Shown here piece by piece: positions 1 through 7,156 of a stretch of DNA of 64,000 bases (position 1 is its first letter; every line of letters starts with the position of its first letter). Position numbers and translations under genes: made by a program. Under the pieces are notes generated by a model. The model ran no database searches, was not told the DNA's origin, and saw nothing but the letters and a program-made list of their open reading frames with translations. The DNA comes from Mycolicibacterium porcinum (lineage in GTDB: Bacteria; Actinomycetota; Actinomycetes; Mycobacteriales; Mycobacteriaceae), in contig MVIG01000014.1 of assembly GCA_002086835.1 (NCBI GenBank), positions 80,641-144,640 on the forward strand. The letters are read 5' to 3'.

Positions 1-1754
1 TCGTCGCCGCCATTGCGGCCGGATTGCGGCGGGTGCTGACCCGCTACCGTGACCGCGATGCCGAGGCGTCGGGCATGACGCGTCGGCCTGCCGTGGTGGT
101 TGCGGTGGGGGTGCTGCTCGGTGCCGCACTGATTGCTGCCGCGGCGTTCGCCGGCCTGGTGCACTGGCAATCCATCCCCAGCACCTGGGACTCGGTGTGG
201 CATGCCAACACCATCCGGTGGATCCTCGACACCGGCCAGGCCTCGCCGACCCACATGGGCGAGCTGCGCAACGTCGAAACCCACGAGGCGCTCTACTACC
301 CGTCGGCGTTCCACGCCCTGGCCGCCGTCTACTGCCAGATCACCGGCGCCGCCGCGACCACCGCGTACACCGTGAGTTCGGTCACCGCCGCGGTGTGGCT
401 GTTCCCGGTCAGCGCGGCGGTGCTGACCTGGAAGATGGTCCGCCCGCGCACCTGCGAGATGCGCACCGCGGTCGCGGCGGCCACCGCGGCCGCGCTCGCC
501 GCGTCGTTCACCGCGGTGCCCTACGTCGAATTCGATGTGGCGGCGATGCCCAACCTGGTCGCATACGGGCTCGCTGTGCCGGTATTCGCGCTGATCACCT
601 CCACCCCGGCACATCGCGACCGCATCGGCCTTGCCGTACTCGCGACCGTCGGCGTCTTCTCGGTGCACCTCACCGGCGGCGTGGTGACCGTGCTGCTGGT
701 CGCGGTCTGGTGGCTGGGAGAAGCGCTGTGGCGGCCGGTCCGCGGCCGGCTGTCCGACTTCCTGGCGCTGGTCGCCGTCGCCGTGCCGACCCTGCTGATC
801 CTGCTCCCCCAGTTCCTCGGGGTCCTTCAGCAAGCCGACATCATCGTGGGCCACGCCTTCGTCAACCACCTCGGCAAGAAGCACTCACTGTTCGCCGCCA
901 TCGTCCAGCACACCCGTCACCTGAACGACTTCCCGATCCAGAACATCTTGATCGCGCTGGCCGCCATCGGCGGCCTGGTCATGCTGGTCAAGAAGATCTG
1001 GTGGCCACTGGCGGTCTGGCTGATCCTCATCGCCTCGATCGTGCATTCCGGCGCACCGTTCGGTGGTCCGCTTGGTGTCATCACCGGCAAGTTCAGCGAT
1101 CTGTTCTACAGCGACCCGCGTCGCCTGTCGGCGGTCGTCACGATGCTCTACGCGCCGATGGCCGGGATCGGCCTCTGCGCACTGGTCCTGCTGGCCGCCG
1201 CCGCGCTGCGCCGGACCGGCGCCCGCCCGGTATGGATCCGCGCCACGGCCGCCGTCGCGCTGGTCGCCACCGCCGTGGGCCTGGCCTGGCACTACTTTCC
1301 CCGGCACAAGTACCTGTTCGGACAGAAGTACGACTCGGTGATGATCGACGCGAAGGACCTCGACGCCTTCGCCTACCTGGCCACCCTGCCCGATGCCCGC
1401 GCCACGCTGATCGGTGACGCCAACACCGACGGCACCGCCTGGATGTACGCGGTCTCGGGGCTGCACCCGCTGTGGACGCACTACGACTACCCGGTGCAAC
1501 AGGGCCCCGGGTATCACCGGTTCATCTTCTGGGCCTATGCCGACGACGCGGACACCGATCCCCGCGTTGCCGAGGCCGTCGACGCCCTCGACATCCGCTA
1601 CGTGCTCACCAGCACACCGGTGGTCCGAGGGTTCGTCATGCCGGACGGACTAGTGTCGCTAGACAGCTCACGGTCGTGGGAGAAGATCTACGACAACGGC
1701 GAGGCCCGCATCTACCGCTGGCACGGTGAGAACGCGGCCACCAAAAAGAACTGA
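1..1754 (+). CDS. Polytopic membrane protein, Rv3779-like (5' truncated by window edge)
   Basis: The reading frame is open from the first bases of the window, so the N-terminus lies outside; about 583 residues are visible. The visible part has many hydrophobic helices in its first two thirds and a soluble C-terminal domain. This resembles large GT-C-like membrane proteins of the actinobacterial cell envelope. By position just upstream of bpa-wzt-glfT1-wzm it matches M. tuberculosis Rv3779, which has been linked to polyprenyl-phosphomannose supply. No catalytic motif can be named from the visible part, so the enzymatic role is uncertain. A TTG at 24 could be read as a start, but coding-like sequence continues upstream, and truncation is more likely. 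Confidence 0.8.
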   Translation, partial: VAAIAAGLRRVLTRYRDRDAEASGMTRRPAVVVAVGVLLGAALIAAAAFAGLVHWQSIPSTWDSVWHANTIRWILDTGQASPTHMGELRNVETHEALYYPSAFHALAAVYCQITGAAATTAYTVSSVTAAVWLFPVSAAVLTWKMVRPRTCEMRTAVAAATAAALAASFTAVPYVEFDVAAMPNLVAYGLAVPVFALITSTPAHRDRIGLAVLATVGVFSVHLTGGVVTVLLVAVWWLGEALWRPVRGRLSDFLALVAVAVPTLLILLPQFLGVLQQADIIVGHAFVNHLGKKHSLFAAIVQHTRHLNDFPIQNILIALAAIGGLVMLVKKIWWPLAVWLILIASIVHSGAPFGGPLGVITGKFSDLFYSDPRRLSAVVTMLYAPMAGIGLCALVLLAAAALRRTGARPVWIRATAAVALVATAVGLAWHYFPRHKYLFGQKYDSVMIDAKDLDAFAYLATLPDARATLIGDANTDGTAWMYAVSGLHPLWTHYDYPVQQGPGYHRFIFWAYADDADTDPRVAEAVDALDIRYVLTSTPVVRGFVMPDGLVSLDSSRSWEKIYDNGEARIYRWHGENAATKKN

Positions 1755-1785
1755 CACGAGACAGCACCGCTGCGAGGGAAGGCAA

Positions 1786-2301
1786 ATGACCATCAACCCC
1801 GACGACGACAACATCGAGATCCTGGCCAGTGCCTCAGACGAGCCCGATGCCGAAGCTGACGGCAAGTCGCTGACCGACCTCGTCGAACAGCCGGCGAAGG
1901 TCATGCGCATCGGCACCATGATCAAACAACTGCTCGAAGAGGTGCGCGCGGCTCCGCTCGACGACGCCAGCCGCAACCGGCTGCGCGACATCCACCGGAC
2001 CAGCATCCGCGAGCTCGAGGACGGCCTGGCTCCCGAACTGCGCGAAGAGCTCGAGCGACTGACGCTGCCCTTCACCGAGGACAGCGCGCCCTCCGATGCC
2101 GAACTGCGCATCGCCCAGGCGCAGTTGGTCGGCTGGCTGGAAGGCCTGTTCCACGGCATCCAGACGGCGTTGTTCGCCCAGCAGATGGCCGCCCGCGCGC
2201 AGCTCGAGCAGATGCGCCAGGGTGCCCTCCCGCCGGGCCTGCAGGTCCCCGGCGGACAGCGCGGTGGCACGTCGCACCCCGGCACCGGTCAGTACCTGTA
2301 G
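1786..2301 (+). CDS. bpa: Bacterial proteasome activator Bpa/PafE
   Basis: 171 residues, corresponding to Rv3780. Bpa forms a dodecameric ring that docks on the 20S proteasome and opens its gate without ATP, allowing degradation of partly unfolded proteins such as the repressor HspR. The decisive feature is the extreme C-terminus GQYL, the known docking motif that inserts into pockets of the proteasome alpha ring. The central part is charged and helical (ELEDGLAPELREELERLTL), as expected for the family's helical bundle. The ATG at 1786 was chosen because GAGGGAAGG lies just upstream at about 1774-1782; an in-frame upstream extension would begin inside the preceding gene. It sits 31 nt after the Rv3779-like gene and 6 nt before wzt. 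Confidence 0.93.
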   Translation: MTINPDDDNIEILASASDEPDAEADGKSLTDLVEQPAKVMRIGTMIKQLLEEVRAAPLDDASRNRLRDIHRTSIRELEDGLAPELREELERLTLPFTEDSAPSDAELRIAQAQLVGWLEGLFHGIQTALFAQQMAARAQLEQMRQGALPPGLQVPGGQRGGTSHPGTGQYL

Positions 2302-2307
2302 GTCGCG

Positions 2308-3105
2308 TTGTCTGATCCGTACATCTCGACGCGCGAAGCATGGGTGGAGTTCCCCATCTTCGACGCCAAGACGCGTTCGCTGAAGAAGGCGTTCCTCGGT
2401 AAGGCCGGCGGCGCCATCGGACGCAACGAGTCCAACGTCGTGGTCATCGAAGCGCTGCGCGACATCACGATGTCGCTGAAAATGGGCGACCGGGTCGGGT
2501 TGGTCGGCCACAACGGTGCGGGCAAATCCACACTGCTGCGGCTACTTTCGGGCATCTACGAGCCGACGCGGGGCTCGGCCACGGTCAACGGCCGGGTGGC
2601 CCCGGTGTTCGATCTCGGGGTCGGGATGGACCCGGAGATCTCGGGTTTCGAGAACATCATTATCCGTGGGCTGTTCCTCGGGCAGACCCGCAAGCAGATG
2701 CTGGCCAAGGTCGACGAGATCGCCGAGTTCACCGAGCTCGGCGAGTACCTGTCGATGCCGCTTCGCACCTACTCGACCGGCATGCGGGTCCGCCTGGCGA
2801 TGGGTGTGGTCACCAGCATCGACCCCGAGATCCTGCTGCTGGACGAGGGCATCGGCGCCGTCGACGCCGAGTTCCTCAAGAAGGCGCAGTCACGGCTGCA
2901 GAGCCTCGTGGAACGGTCGGGAATCCTGGTGTTCGCAAGCCATTCCAACGAATTCCTGGCGCGGCTCTGCAAGACCGCGATGTGGATCGATCACGGCACC
3001 ATCAAGATGACCGGCGGCATCGAGGAAGTGGTGCGGGCCTACGAGGGCGACGACGCCGCGCGGCATGTGCGCGAGGTGTTGGAGGAAACGGCCCGTGGCG
3101 CCTGA
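2308..3105 (+). CDS. wzt: Galactan ABC exporter, ATP-binding subunit (Wzt-like, Rv3781)
   Basis: 265-residue ATPase of the polysaccharide export class. It shows Walker A GHNGAGKST at about residues 67-75, the signature segment YSTGMRVRLAM, and Walker B ILLLDE at about 175-180. With Wzm it is thought to flip the lipid-linked galactan precursor of arabinogalactan across the plasma membrane. The domain ends near the ATPase core, without the long C-terminal carbohydrate-binding extension seen in some O-antigen Wzt proteins. The start is the TTG at 2308, giving MSDPYIS; no better ATG is available between the bpa stop and the conserved N-terminus. The 3' end overlaps glfT1 by 11 nt, which suggests translational coupling. 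Confidence 0.92.
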   Translation: MSDPYISTREAWVEFPIFDAKTRSLKKAFLGKAGGAIGRNESNVVVIEALRDITMSLKMGDRVGLVGHNGAGKSTLLRLLSGIYEPTRGSATVNGRVAPVFDLGVGMDPEISGFENIIIRGLFLGQTRKQMLAKVDEIAEFTELGEYLSMPLRTYSTGMRVRLAMGVVTSIDPEILLLDEGIGAVDAEFLKKAQSRLQSLVERSGILVFASHSNEFLARLCKTAMWIDHGTIKMTGGIEEVVRAYEGDDAARHVREVLEETARGA

Positions 3106-4024
3106 AACCGTCGGCGATGAGCGCTTGCGCGAAGAGCAGACCGTCATCGCGGTGATCGTCACGCACCGGCGGCGTGAGCTGCTGGCCAAATCCCTTGCCG
3201 CGGTGGTGGCCCAGGACCGCAGACCCGACCACCTGATCGTGGTGGACAACGACAACGACGAGGCGGTCCGCGAGCTGGTACTCGGCCAGCCGGTACCGGC
3301 GAGCTACCTCGGGTCACGCCGAAATCTCGGCGGCGCAGGCGGTTTCGCGCTCGGCATGCTGCACGCCCTGGCCCAGGGGGCCGACTGGATCTGGCTGGCC
3401 GACGACGACGGCCGCCCAGCCGACGACACCGTGCTGTCCACGCTGCTGGCCTGCGCCGAGCAGTACAGCCTGGCCGAGGTGTCGCCGATGGTGTGCAACC
3501 TCGACGATCCGCAACGCCTGGCCTTCCCGCTGCGCCGCGGACTGGTGTGGCGCCGGCTGGTCGGCGAATTGCGCACCGAGAGCCAGGGTGACCTGCTGCC
3601 CGGGATCGCGTCGTTGTTCAACGGCGCCCTGTTCCGGGCCGCCACCGTCGAGGCCGTCGGCGTTCCGGATCTGCGCCTGTTCGTCCGCGGTGACGAGGTC
3701 GAGTTGCACCGCCGGCTCGTGCGCTCAGGGCTGCCGTTCGGAACCTGTTTGACCGCAAGCTATCTGCACCCGTGCGGCACCGACGAGTTCAAGCCGATCC
3801 TCGGCGGCCGGATGCACACGCAGTACCCCGACGACGAGACCAAACGGTTCTTCACCTACCGCAACCGGGGCTACCTGTTGTCCCAGCCGGGATTGCGCAA
3901 ACTGCTGCCGCAGGAATGGGTGCGATTCGGCTGGTACTTTCTGGTGTCCCGACGCGACCCCGCGGGGCTGCGCGAATGGATCCGCCTGCGGCGGTTGGGC
4001 AGGAGCGAGAGGTTCCAACGATGA
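3095..4024 (+). CDS. glfT1: Galactofuranosyltransferase GlfT1 (Rv3782)
   Basis: 309-residue GT2-family (GT-A fold) glycosyltransferase. It adds the first galactofuranose residues to the decaprenyl-linked GlcNAc-rhamnose primer, using UDP-Galf from Glf. Visible signatures are the N-terminal VIVTHRRRELL nucleotide-sugar fold, SRRNLGGAGGF, and the acidic metal site ADDDG at about residues 102-106. The GTG at 3095 was chosen because GGAGGAAAC lies about 6 nt upstream and because it gives a length close to the M. tuberculosis protein (304 residues). An in-frame GTG at 3065 would overlap wzt more and has no such site. The stop overlaps the wzm start by 4 nt (ATGA). Confidence 0.92.
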   Translation: MAPETVGDERLREEQTVIAVIVTHRRRELLAKSLAAVVAQDRRPDHLIVVDNDNDEAVRELVLGQPVPASYLGSRRNLGGAGGFALGMLHALAQGADWIWLADDDGRPADDTVLSTLLACAEQYSLAEVSPMVCNLDDPQRLAFPLRRGLVWRRLVGELRTESQGDLLPGIASLFNGALFRAATVEAVGVPDLRLFVRGDEVELHRRLVRSGLPFGTCLTASYLHPCGTDEFKPILGGRMHTQYPDDETKRFFTYRNRGYLLSQPGLRKLLPQEWVRFGWYFLVSRRDPAGLREWIRLRRLGRSERFQR

Positions 4025-4851
4025 CGTTTACCGACGCGGCGTCCGATTCCAAGACCATGGCCCGGGCCGTGCGCGACCTGCGCGACGGGTTCGCCAAACG
4101 CGAACTGTGGCTGCACCTTGGCTGGCAGGACATCAAGCAGCGCTACCGGCGCAGCGTGCTCGGCCCGTTCTGGATCACCATCGCCACCGGCACCACCGCG
4201 GTGGCGATGGGCCTGCTGTACTCGAAACTGTTCAAGCTCCCGCTGGAGGAGCACCTGCCCTACATCACGCTCGGCCTGATCATCTGGAATCTGATCAACG
4301 CGTCGATCCTCGAGGGCTCCGAGGTGTTCATCGCCAATGAGGGCCTGATCAAACAACTCCCGACTCCGCTGTCGGTGCATGTCTACCGCTTGGTCTGGCG
4401 GCAGTTGATCCTGTTCGGCCACAACATCGTGATCTTCGTGATCATCGCGATCATCTATCCGAAACCCTGGAAGTGGATCGACCTTGCGGTCATCCCGGCG
4501 CTGGGCCTGATCGTGCTGAACTGCGTGTGGGTGTCGATCTGTTTCGGCATCCTGGCCACCCGCTACCGCGACATCGGCCCGCTGCTGGCGTCCGTCGTGC
4601 AGTTGCTGTTCTTCATGACGCCGATCATCTGGAACGAGTCGACGCTGCAGCAGCAGGGTGCCGGCTCGTGGGCCAAGATCGTCGAACTCAACCCGCTGCT
4701 GCACTACCTCGACATCGTGCGCGCACCCCTGCTGGGTGCCGACCAGGAAGTGCGGCACTGGGTGGTGGTGCTGGTGCTCACCGCGATCGGCTGGACCCTC
4801 GCTGCGTTGGCCATGCGCCAGTACCGCGCCCGCGTCCCATACTGGGTCTGA
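4021..4851 (+). CDS. wzm: Galactan ABC exporter, permease subunit (Wzm-like, Rv3783)
   Basis: 276-residue ABC-2 type permease. After an amphipathic N-terminal segment with the family-typical LGWQDIKQRYRRSVLGPFW there are about six hydrophobic helices, ending in a short polar tail. It pairs with Wzt to export the lipid-linked galactan intermediate. The ATG at 4021 overlaps the glfT1 stop and is preceded by an AGGA-like site (gagcgagaggttcc). The length matches the M. tuberculosis homologue (280 residues). It closes the co-oriented run that starts upstream of the window; the next gene is convergent, with only 4 nt between stops. Confidence 0.92.
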   Translation: MTFTDAASDSKTMARAVRDLRDGFAKRELWLHLGWQDIKQRYRRSVLGPFWITIATGTTAVAMGLLYSKLFKLPLEEHLPYITLGLIIWNLINASILEGSEVFIANEGLIKQLPTPLSVHVYRLVWRQLILFGHNIVIFVIIAIIYPKPWKWIDLAVIPALGLIVLNCVWVSICFGILATRYRDIGPLLASVVQLLFFMTPIIWNESTLQQQGAGSWAKIVELNPLLHYLDIVRAPLLGADQEVRHWVVVLVLTAIGWTLAALAMRQYRARVPYWV

Positions 4852-4855
4852 GCGA

Positions 4856-5275
4856 CTACACGTCGTCGGGCACAGCCCCGAACACGAACCTGCGGCCGGA
4901 GATCTCCTTCGGCTGGATCCGCACGTAGCGGCGCTTCGTGGTGGCAATCCACGACAACAGCTGGCCTCTCTCGGCCTCGGCGATCTCGTCGGGAGCCTCC
5001 AGAAGCTGCGGTACGCCCCGCACGATCACGCTCCAGCCACCGGCGACATTGTGATCGTCAGCCTCGAACAGCACCCGGTCGTTGAGCAGGGTGCTGATCA
5101 ACTTGGTGCCCTCAGCCGTCCGGAACAGCACCGTGCGGCGCTGGACGACGAAGTTCACGGGGAAGATCTCCAGACGCGTGCCGATCGTCGACACCAGGCG
5201 ACCCAGCGTCACGCTGGACAGCAACTGCCAGCACTCATCCTCCCCGAGCACTGAAACCGGGCTCTGCGGCGCCAT
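4856..5275 (-). CDS. Pyridoxamine 5'-phosphate oxidase-like (split beta-barrel flavin-binding) protein
   Basis: 139 residues. The segments LLSSVTLGRLVSTIG, IFPVNFVVQRRTVLFRTAEGTKL and WSVIVRGVPQLLE follow the small PPOX-like family that binds FMN or F420. Members are common in mycobacteria and are mostly of unknown substrate. The ATG at 5275 begins just before the conserved barrel. The gene is convergent with wzm and lies 110 nt downstream of mspA, beyond a strong hairpin, so it probably has its own promoter. The substrate cannot be read from the sequence, and whether the cofactor is FMN or F420 is undecided. Confidence 0.75.
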   Translation of the reverse strand: MAPQSPVSVLGEDECWQLLSSVTLGRLVSTIGTRLEIFPVNFVVQRRTVLFRTAEGTKLISTLLNDRVLFEADDHNVAGGWSVIVRGVPQLLEAPDEIAEAERGQLLSWIATTKRRYVRIQPKEISGRRFVFGAVPDDV

Positions 5276-5303
5276 GAGGCCACCGTAACCGCCGACATGG
5301 CAA

Positions 5304-5346
5304 TCGGCGCGCCCCTTACTCCGGAAAGGAGGGGGACGCGCCGATC
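5304..5346 (-). terminator. Hairpin terminator downstream of mspA
   Basis: ATCGGCGCG at 5304-5312 pairs perfectly with CGCGCCGAT at 5338-5346, and an inner CTCC/GGAG pair continues the stem. It lies about 40 nt after the mspA stop, between mspA and the next gene on the same strand. No T-run follows, which is usual for mycobacterial hairpin terminators. Confidence 0.65.
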
Positions 5347-5385
5347 GGCGGAGCTGTTCAGTTCACGAACGTGACGAACATGTGC

Positions 5386-6033
5386 TCAGTTCATGTTCCA
5401 GGGTTCGCCGTAGGTGGTGACGCTGTCACCGGTCGAGGCGATCAACCGGGCGAACGGACGCAGCAGCACACCACCGGCCGCACCGGTCACGGTGCCGTGC
5501 GCGTTGGACACCGCCACACCGCCGGCGGCACCCTTGACGTCCACCGAGAAGGTGGCCACTTCCTGGATGCCGGGGCCATTGCCCAGATCGGCGCTGATCG
5601 ACACACCCGGGAACAGGTTCGGGGTGATGACCGAGTTCAGGCCGAAGGGCGGGCCGGTGATGTCACCATCGTCGATCAGGATGTTCGGGGTGGTGTAGGA
5701 GAAGTTGATCCCCACACCCAGCGACCAGGGGAAGCCGATCTGGTAGCCCAGCTCCAGGGTGCCCGCGAAGTCATCGGCGCCCGGGCCGGCCACCGTGTAC
5801 TTGGCGCGACCGGAATGGAACCACTCACGGGTCAGCCGGTTGCGGTCCAGCGGGAACACACCATTGAGGAAGGTGTCCCACTGCTGAACGGTCAGGGTCC
5901 GGTCCTGACCATCGACCAGGCTCAGTTCGTTGTCCAGACCCGCATGAGAAGTGCCCGTGCCTATGAACAGGCCCGCGAGGACCCCGGCCATTGCGGTCAC
6001 CAATGCGACCAGCACTCGACTGAATGCCTTCAT
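5386..6033 (-). CDS. mspA: MspA-family outer-membrane porin
   Basis: 215-residue precursor: a signal peptide of about 31 residues ending SHA, then a 184-residue mature chain starting GLDNELSLVDG, exactly the mature length of M. smegmatis MspA. MspA-type porins are octameric goblet-shaped channels in the mycolate outer membrane, taking up small hydrophilic nutrients and drugs. The constriction residues D90, D91 and D93 (mature numbering, in LIDDGDIT) are all present, so a cation-preferring channel is expected. The mature chain is nearly identical to the MspA/B/C/D paralogues, so the symbol denotes the family and not a proven orthologue. Slow growers lack this gene. It is transcribed from a long leader region (6034 upward) and ends before a clear hairpin. 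Confidence 0.95.
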   Translation of the reverse strand: MKAFSRVLVALVTAMAGVLAGLFIGTGTSHAGLDNELSLVDGQDRTLTVQQWDTFLNGVFPLDRNRLTREWFHSGRAKYTVAGPGADDFAGTLELGYQIGFPWSLGVGINFSYTTPNILIDDGDITGPPFGLNSVITPNLFPGVSISADLGNGPGIQEVATFSVDVKGAAGGVAVSNAHGTVTGAAGGVLLRPFARLIASTGDSVTTYGEPWNMN

Positions 6034-6311
6034 GTTCTCCCTAGCTATGTCGGTGATCCGATACGTCTGTCACCAACCAGGGCCCCCACCCTTGAGATCC
6101 ATTGACGATCGGCCGCCCGATTAGGGACGTCACATCCAGCTCTCATGCCTTGCTCATGATTGGCAGGAGGAAACGTAACCGGGCGGCATGCGGGCGGCAA
6201 CGGCAACTGTTTCCGGCCACCCGAGCAGACAAACCCCGGTACAAAGTTTGCTAGATCCGCACCGGGTTGCGTCACACCCTCACTGTCGATTGCCTGTGAG
6301 CGCCGGAGACC

Positions 6312-6346
6312 GCGGCGGCGGCGAGGCGGACTCACGCCGCCGCCGC
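6312..6346. repeat. Strong GC-rich inverted repeat in the mspA upstream region
   Basis: GCGGCGGCGGCG at 6312-6323 is perfectly complementary to CGCCGCCGCCGC at 6335-6346, with an 11-nt loop. It lies about 280 nt upstream of the mspA start codon. If the leader is as long as in M. smegmatis, it would fold in the mspA mRNA. Confidence 0.5.
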
Positions 6347-6486
6347 ACAACTCTGGCATGAGGCAAGAACTGGCGTTTTGCCCATTTCATGGGAGCCAGT
6401 CCGGGCAATCACGATGAGCGGAAGGATTGCCGCCGGCGCCGTCAATATCGTCCGGCGCCCCGCCGATCGGCCCGAGTTTGCGCTTG

Positions 6487-6510
6487 CTGTGTAAACGTTC
6501 CGTTACACAG
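6487..6510. promoter_or_regulatory. Orphan palindromic operator-like site
   Basis: CTGTGTAA at 6487-6494 is mirrored by TTACACAG at 6503-6510 around an 8-nt centre ACGTTCCG. Size and symmetry resemble TetR-family operators. No TetR gene is adjacent: the nearest genes are mspA, on the far side of the leader, and the AhpD-like gene that ends 126 nt away. Its regulator and target are unknown. Confidence 0.4.
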
Positions 6511-6636
6511 CGCCGAACGGCCGGATTAACTGAGCGACCGCAGATCGATTCAATGGACCCACACCCGATATTCCGAATTGTGATGGACCTCACATTCAGG
6601 TCGATGACGTGGCAGCCCTTTCGTGCCACTCACCGG

Positions 6637-7107
6637 TCAGCGCCGAGGCGGAGCCGCCTTGACCACCGCGTTGATCCGATTCCAGGCGTTGATCGTGACC
6701 GCCATGGAGATGGCCTGGCCGAGCTCACGTTCGGTGAAGGCCGCGGCCGCGCGGGCGTACACGGCGTCGGAAACCGGTCCATGGCTCAGATCGGTGACGG
6801 CCTCGGCCAACGCCAACGCCGCCTGCTCCTGCTCGGTGAACAGATCGCCGGCCTCTTCCCAGGCGGCGATGAGGTTCAGCCGCTGCTCGGTCTCCCCGTT
6901 CTTGCGCGCATCATGCGTGTGCATGTCGAGGCAGAAGGCGCAGCGGTTGAGTTGGGAGGCGCGGATCTTGATCAGCTCGGCGATCGTCGGGTCGAGGTCC
7001 TTGGCGGCCGCATTCGACAGGGTCATCATCGCGTCGTAGAGCTCGGGCGAGACCTTGTAGATCTTCAGGCGGTCGACGGTCGCGGCGGGCTCGAGTGTCT
7101 GTGTCAT
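6637..7107 (-). CDS. Carboxymuconolactone decarboxylase / AhpD-like alkylhydroperoxidase family protein
   Basis: 156 residues. The segment IRASQLNRCAFCLDMHTHDA carries the family's redox motif CxxC followed by His (CAFCLDMH), as in AhpD-type peroxidase partners. The flanks LIAAWEEAGDLFTEQEQAAL and SMAVTINAWNRIN are typical of the all-helical CMD fold. A role in peroxide reduction or small-molecule disulfide chemistry is likely; the substrate is unknown. The ATG at 7107 was chosen because it begins the conserved region and faces the divergent MocR gene. A longer reading of this frame would run through the regulator's N-terminus. It is probably controlled by that neighbour. Confidence 0.85.
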   Translation of the reverse strand: MTQTLEPAATVDRLKIYKVSPELYDAMMTLSNAAAKDLDPTIAELIKIRASQLNRCAFCLDMHTHDARKNGETEQRLNLIAAWEEAGDLFTEQEQAALALAEAVTDLSHGPVSDAVYARAAAAFTERELGQAISMAVTINAWNRINAVVKAAPPRR

Positions 7108-7156
7108 GCCCTCAACGCTAGCCCGTAAAATACCGCCCAAATGGTTCAATATTGCG
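7108..7156. promoter_or_regulatory. Divergent promoter region between AhpD-like gene and MocR regulator
   Basis: This 49-nt AT-richer spacer separates the two divergent starts and contains GTAAAATACCG and TGGTTCAATATTG. MocR regulators usually bind repeats in exactly this position. I cannot define the repeats unambiguously. Confidence 0.4.

Larger units (their letters stand above)
6034..6636. other. 603-nt gene-free region: mspA leader/promoter and space before the AhpD-like gene
   Basis: No reading frame here has convincing coding character. The side next to mspA should hold its promoter and 5' leader; M. smegmatis mspA is known to have a distant promoter and long untranslated leader. Two structures stand out and are listed separately: a GC-rich 12-bp stem at 6312-6346 and a palindrome at 6487-6510. 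The region is less GC-rich than the flanking genes. I could not place a confident -10/-35 pair. Confidence 0.6.

Noticed and set aside
6427-7128. Plus-strand frame reading through the mspA upstream region into the AhpD-like gene
   Set aside because: It overlaps the AhpD-like gene in antisense and has no conserved motif; the first part is intergenic.
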